Positions 63,050-64,000 of a stretch of 64,000 bases of DNA are shown here, piece by piece. Where the stretch lies: positions 806,001 to 870,000 of the forward strand of contig CP075895.1 of the NCBI GenBank assembly GCA_018604165.1, given 5' to 3'. Below the pieces are notes generated by a model that searched no databases, was not told where the DNA came from, and saw nothing but the letters and a program-made list of their open reading frames with translations. The position numbers and the translations under genes are program-made. This DNA is from Chitinophagaceae bacterium LGM1 (GTDB lineage Bacteria > Bacteroidota > Bacteroidia > Chitinophagales > Chitinophagaceae). Each line of letters begins with the position of its first letter. Positions within the stretch are counted from its first letter, which is position 1.

Positions 63050-64000
63050 ATGGATATTCATTGCACACCCGAAGAGCTTGATTTGCTGCACCGCATAGGC
63101 GATGCGGCTGATGCTATGCGGGTGCCTTGTTACTTAGTTGGGGGCTTTGTGAGGGACAAACTATTGGGCAGAAACACAAAAGACGCCGACTTTGTATGTG
63201 TGGGCAATGGCATAGAACTGGCATATGCTGTAGCGGCGACCTATCCACACAACCCACAGGTAAACTTCTTTAAAAACTTCGGCACAGCTCATTTCAACCT
63301 TAATGGTTTTGATATAGAGTTTGTTGGCGCAAGGCGAGAGTCTTATAACAGAGATAGCCGCAAGCCAGATGTAGAACCCGGTACCATAGACGATGACCAG
63401 AAGCGTAGAGACTTTACCATTAATGCACTTGCCATCAGCCTGAATAAAAATGACTTTGGTACATTAATAGACCCTTTTGGTGGTGTTGAAGATTTGCATA
63501 ATAAAATATTACGTACACCTTTAGACCCCGACATTACATTTTCTGACGACCCGTTGCGGATGATGCGTTGCATACGCTTTGCCAATCAGTTAGGCTTCAG
63601 CATACTGCCCGAAACTTTCGAAGCAATCATACGCAATAAAGAACGTATCAAAATCATATCGGGCGAACGTATTGCAGATGAGTTGAATAAAATAATGCTG
63701 ACGGATAAACCATCTGTTGGGTTAGACCTTTTGTACCGTAGCGGCTTGCTCAAAGAATTCTTTTGGCAATTTACCGAGTTGGCAGGTACGGAGATGATAG
63801 ATGGCAAAGGGCATAAAGATAATTTTTACCACACACTACAAGTGATAGACAATGTAGCAGAACGCAGCAACGATTTATGGTTACGTTGGGCAGCCCTGTT
63901 GCACGATATTGCCAAGCCTGCTACCAAACGTTTCGAGCTGGGGCATGGATGGACGTTTCACGGACACGATGCGGTAGGTGAGCGTATGGTGCCGCGCATC
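63050..64000 (+). CDS. CCA tRNA nucleotidyltransferase / poly(A) polymerase, 3' end outside window
   Basis: 317 codons from ATG 63050 to the right edge; the gene continues beyond it. Motif GGFVRDKLLG and acidic DADFV form the metal-binding nucleotidyltransferase head; EFVGARRESYNRDSRKP, RRDFTINALA and DDPLRMMRCIRFANQLG follow in family order. The start of the HD domain is seen (HTLQVIDNVAE, LLHDIAKPATK). It adds or repairs the 3' CCA, consistent with the tRNA genes here lacking encoded CCA. Probably co-transcribed with the two preceding genes. Confidence 0.93.
   Translation, partial: MDIHCTPEELDLLHRIGDAADAMRVPCYLVGGFVRDKLLGRNTKDADFVCVGNGIELAYAVAATYPHNPQVNFFKNFGTAHFNLNGFDIEFVGARRESYNRDSRKPDVEPGTIDDDQKRRDFTINALAISLNKNDFGTLIDPFGGVEDLHNKILRTPLDPDITFSDDPLRMMRCIRFANQLGFSILPETFEAIIRNKERIKIISGERIADELNKIMLTDKPSVGLDLLYRSGLLKEFFWQFTELAGTEMIDGKGHKDNFYHTLQVIDNVAERSNDLWLRWAALLHDIAKPATKRFELGHGWTFHGHDAVGERMVPRI

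Overview
The window reads as a chromosomal segment of a member of the Bacteroidota, probably of the Chitinophagales/Sphingobacteriales type (the lower rank is inference). The reasons are a gldJ-porU-porV cluster for gliding and type IX secretion, many promoters of the Bacteroidota form TTTG-N19-22-TAnnTTTG, weak Shine-Dalgarno signals, Bacteroidota-type AMP nucleosidase, tandem DUF1573 proteins and a tuf-trnW-secE-nusG block. Gene density is about 90 percent, with many small operons and strong stem-loop terminators.

Layout. 1-12 kb: a truncated Cys/Met PLP enzyme, DinB protein, outer-membrane barrel, dnaK, a lipoprotein, prfB with an overlapping ABC exporter, an ArsR/SRPBCC pair with a visible operator, a secreted hydrolase and fbp. 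12-23.5 kb: corA-nudix, a fused oligopeptide-type ABC ATPase, AMP nucleosidase, a TMEM220 protein, uvrA, a cupin, then a leftward murF / unknown / BtrH-DUF4872 / GtrA run. 23.6-30.4 kb: gldJ divergent from porU-porV. 30.5-38.3 kb: ABC-F ATPase, the three-gene proton-translocating transhydrogenase, an unknown secreted protein and two EGF-module lipoproteins. 38.4-43.5 kb: four tRNAs, a membrane protein, tuf, a frameshifted class-V aminotransferase, tRNA-Trp, secE and nusG. The usual rplKAJL-rpoBC continuation is absent. 43.5-47 kb: a DUF47 protein, a thioredoxin/rhodanese group, a decayed Crp/Fnr regulator and an AI-2E family transporter.

47.1-52.7 kb is a conspicuously AT-rich island: a frameshifted zinc-ribbon ORF, three small ORFs (one or more PD-(D/E)XK-like), two different DNA methyltransferases, a tyrosine-recombinase relic and a flanking tRNA-Val. 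It looks like an acquired multi-subunit restriction-modification system. 52.8-64 kb: dapD, a MscS channel, a cell-surface cluster (small beta-rich secreted protein, a 924-residue Ig/barrel/Cna-B-like outer-membrane protein, an 89-residue protein), an aminotransferase, two DUF1573 proteins, a family-9 glycosyltransferase, a Sua5-type enzyme and a truncated CCA-adding enzyme.

The most unusual regulatory signal is a promoter architecture shared by the genes at 55077 and 58741: four tandem 11-bp repeats of the GTTAAC type, then TTTG-N21-CAnnTTTG at identical spacing. TTAA repeats with a similar 10-11-bp period lie before the DUF47 gene and the glycosyltransferase. This suggests an OmpR/PhoB-like regulon in which a cell-surface system participates. 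The regulator itself is not in the window.
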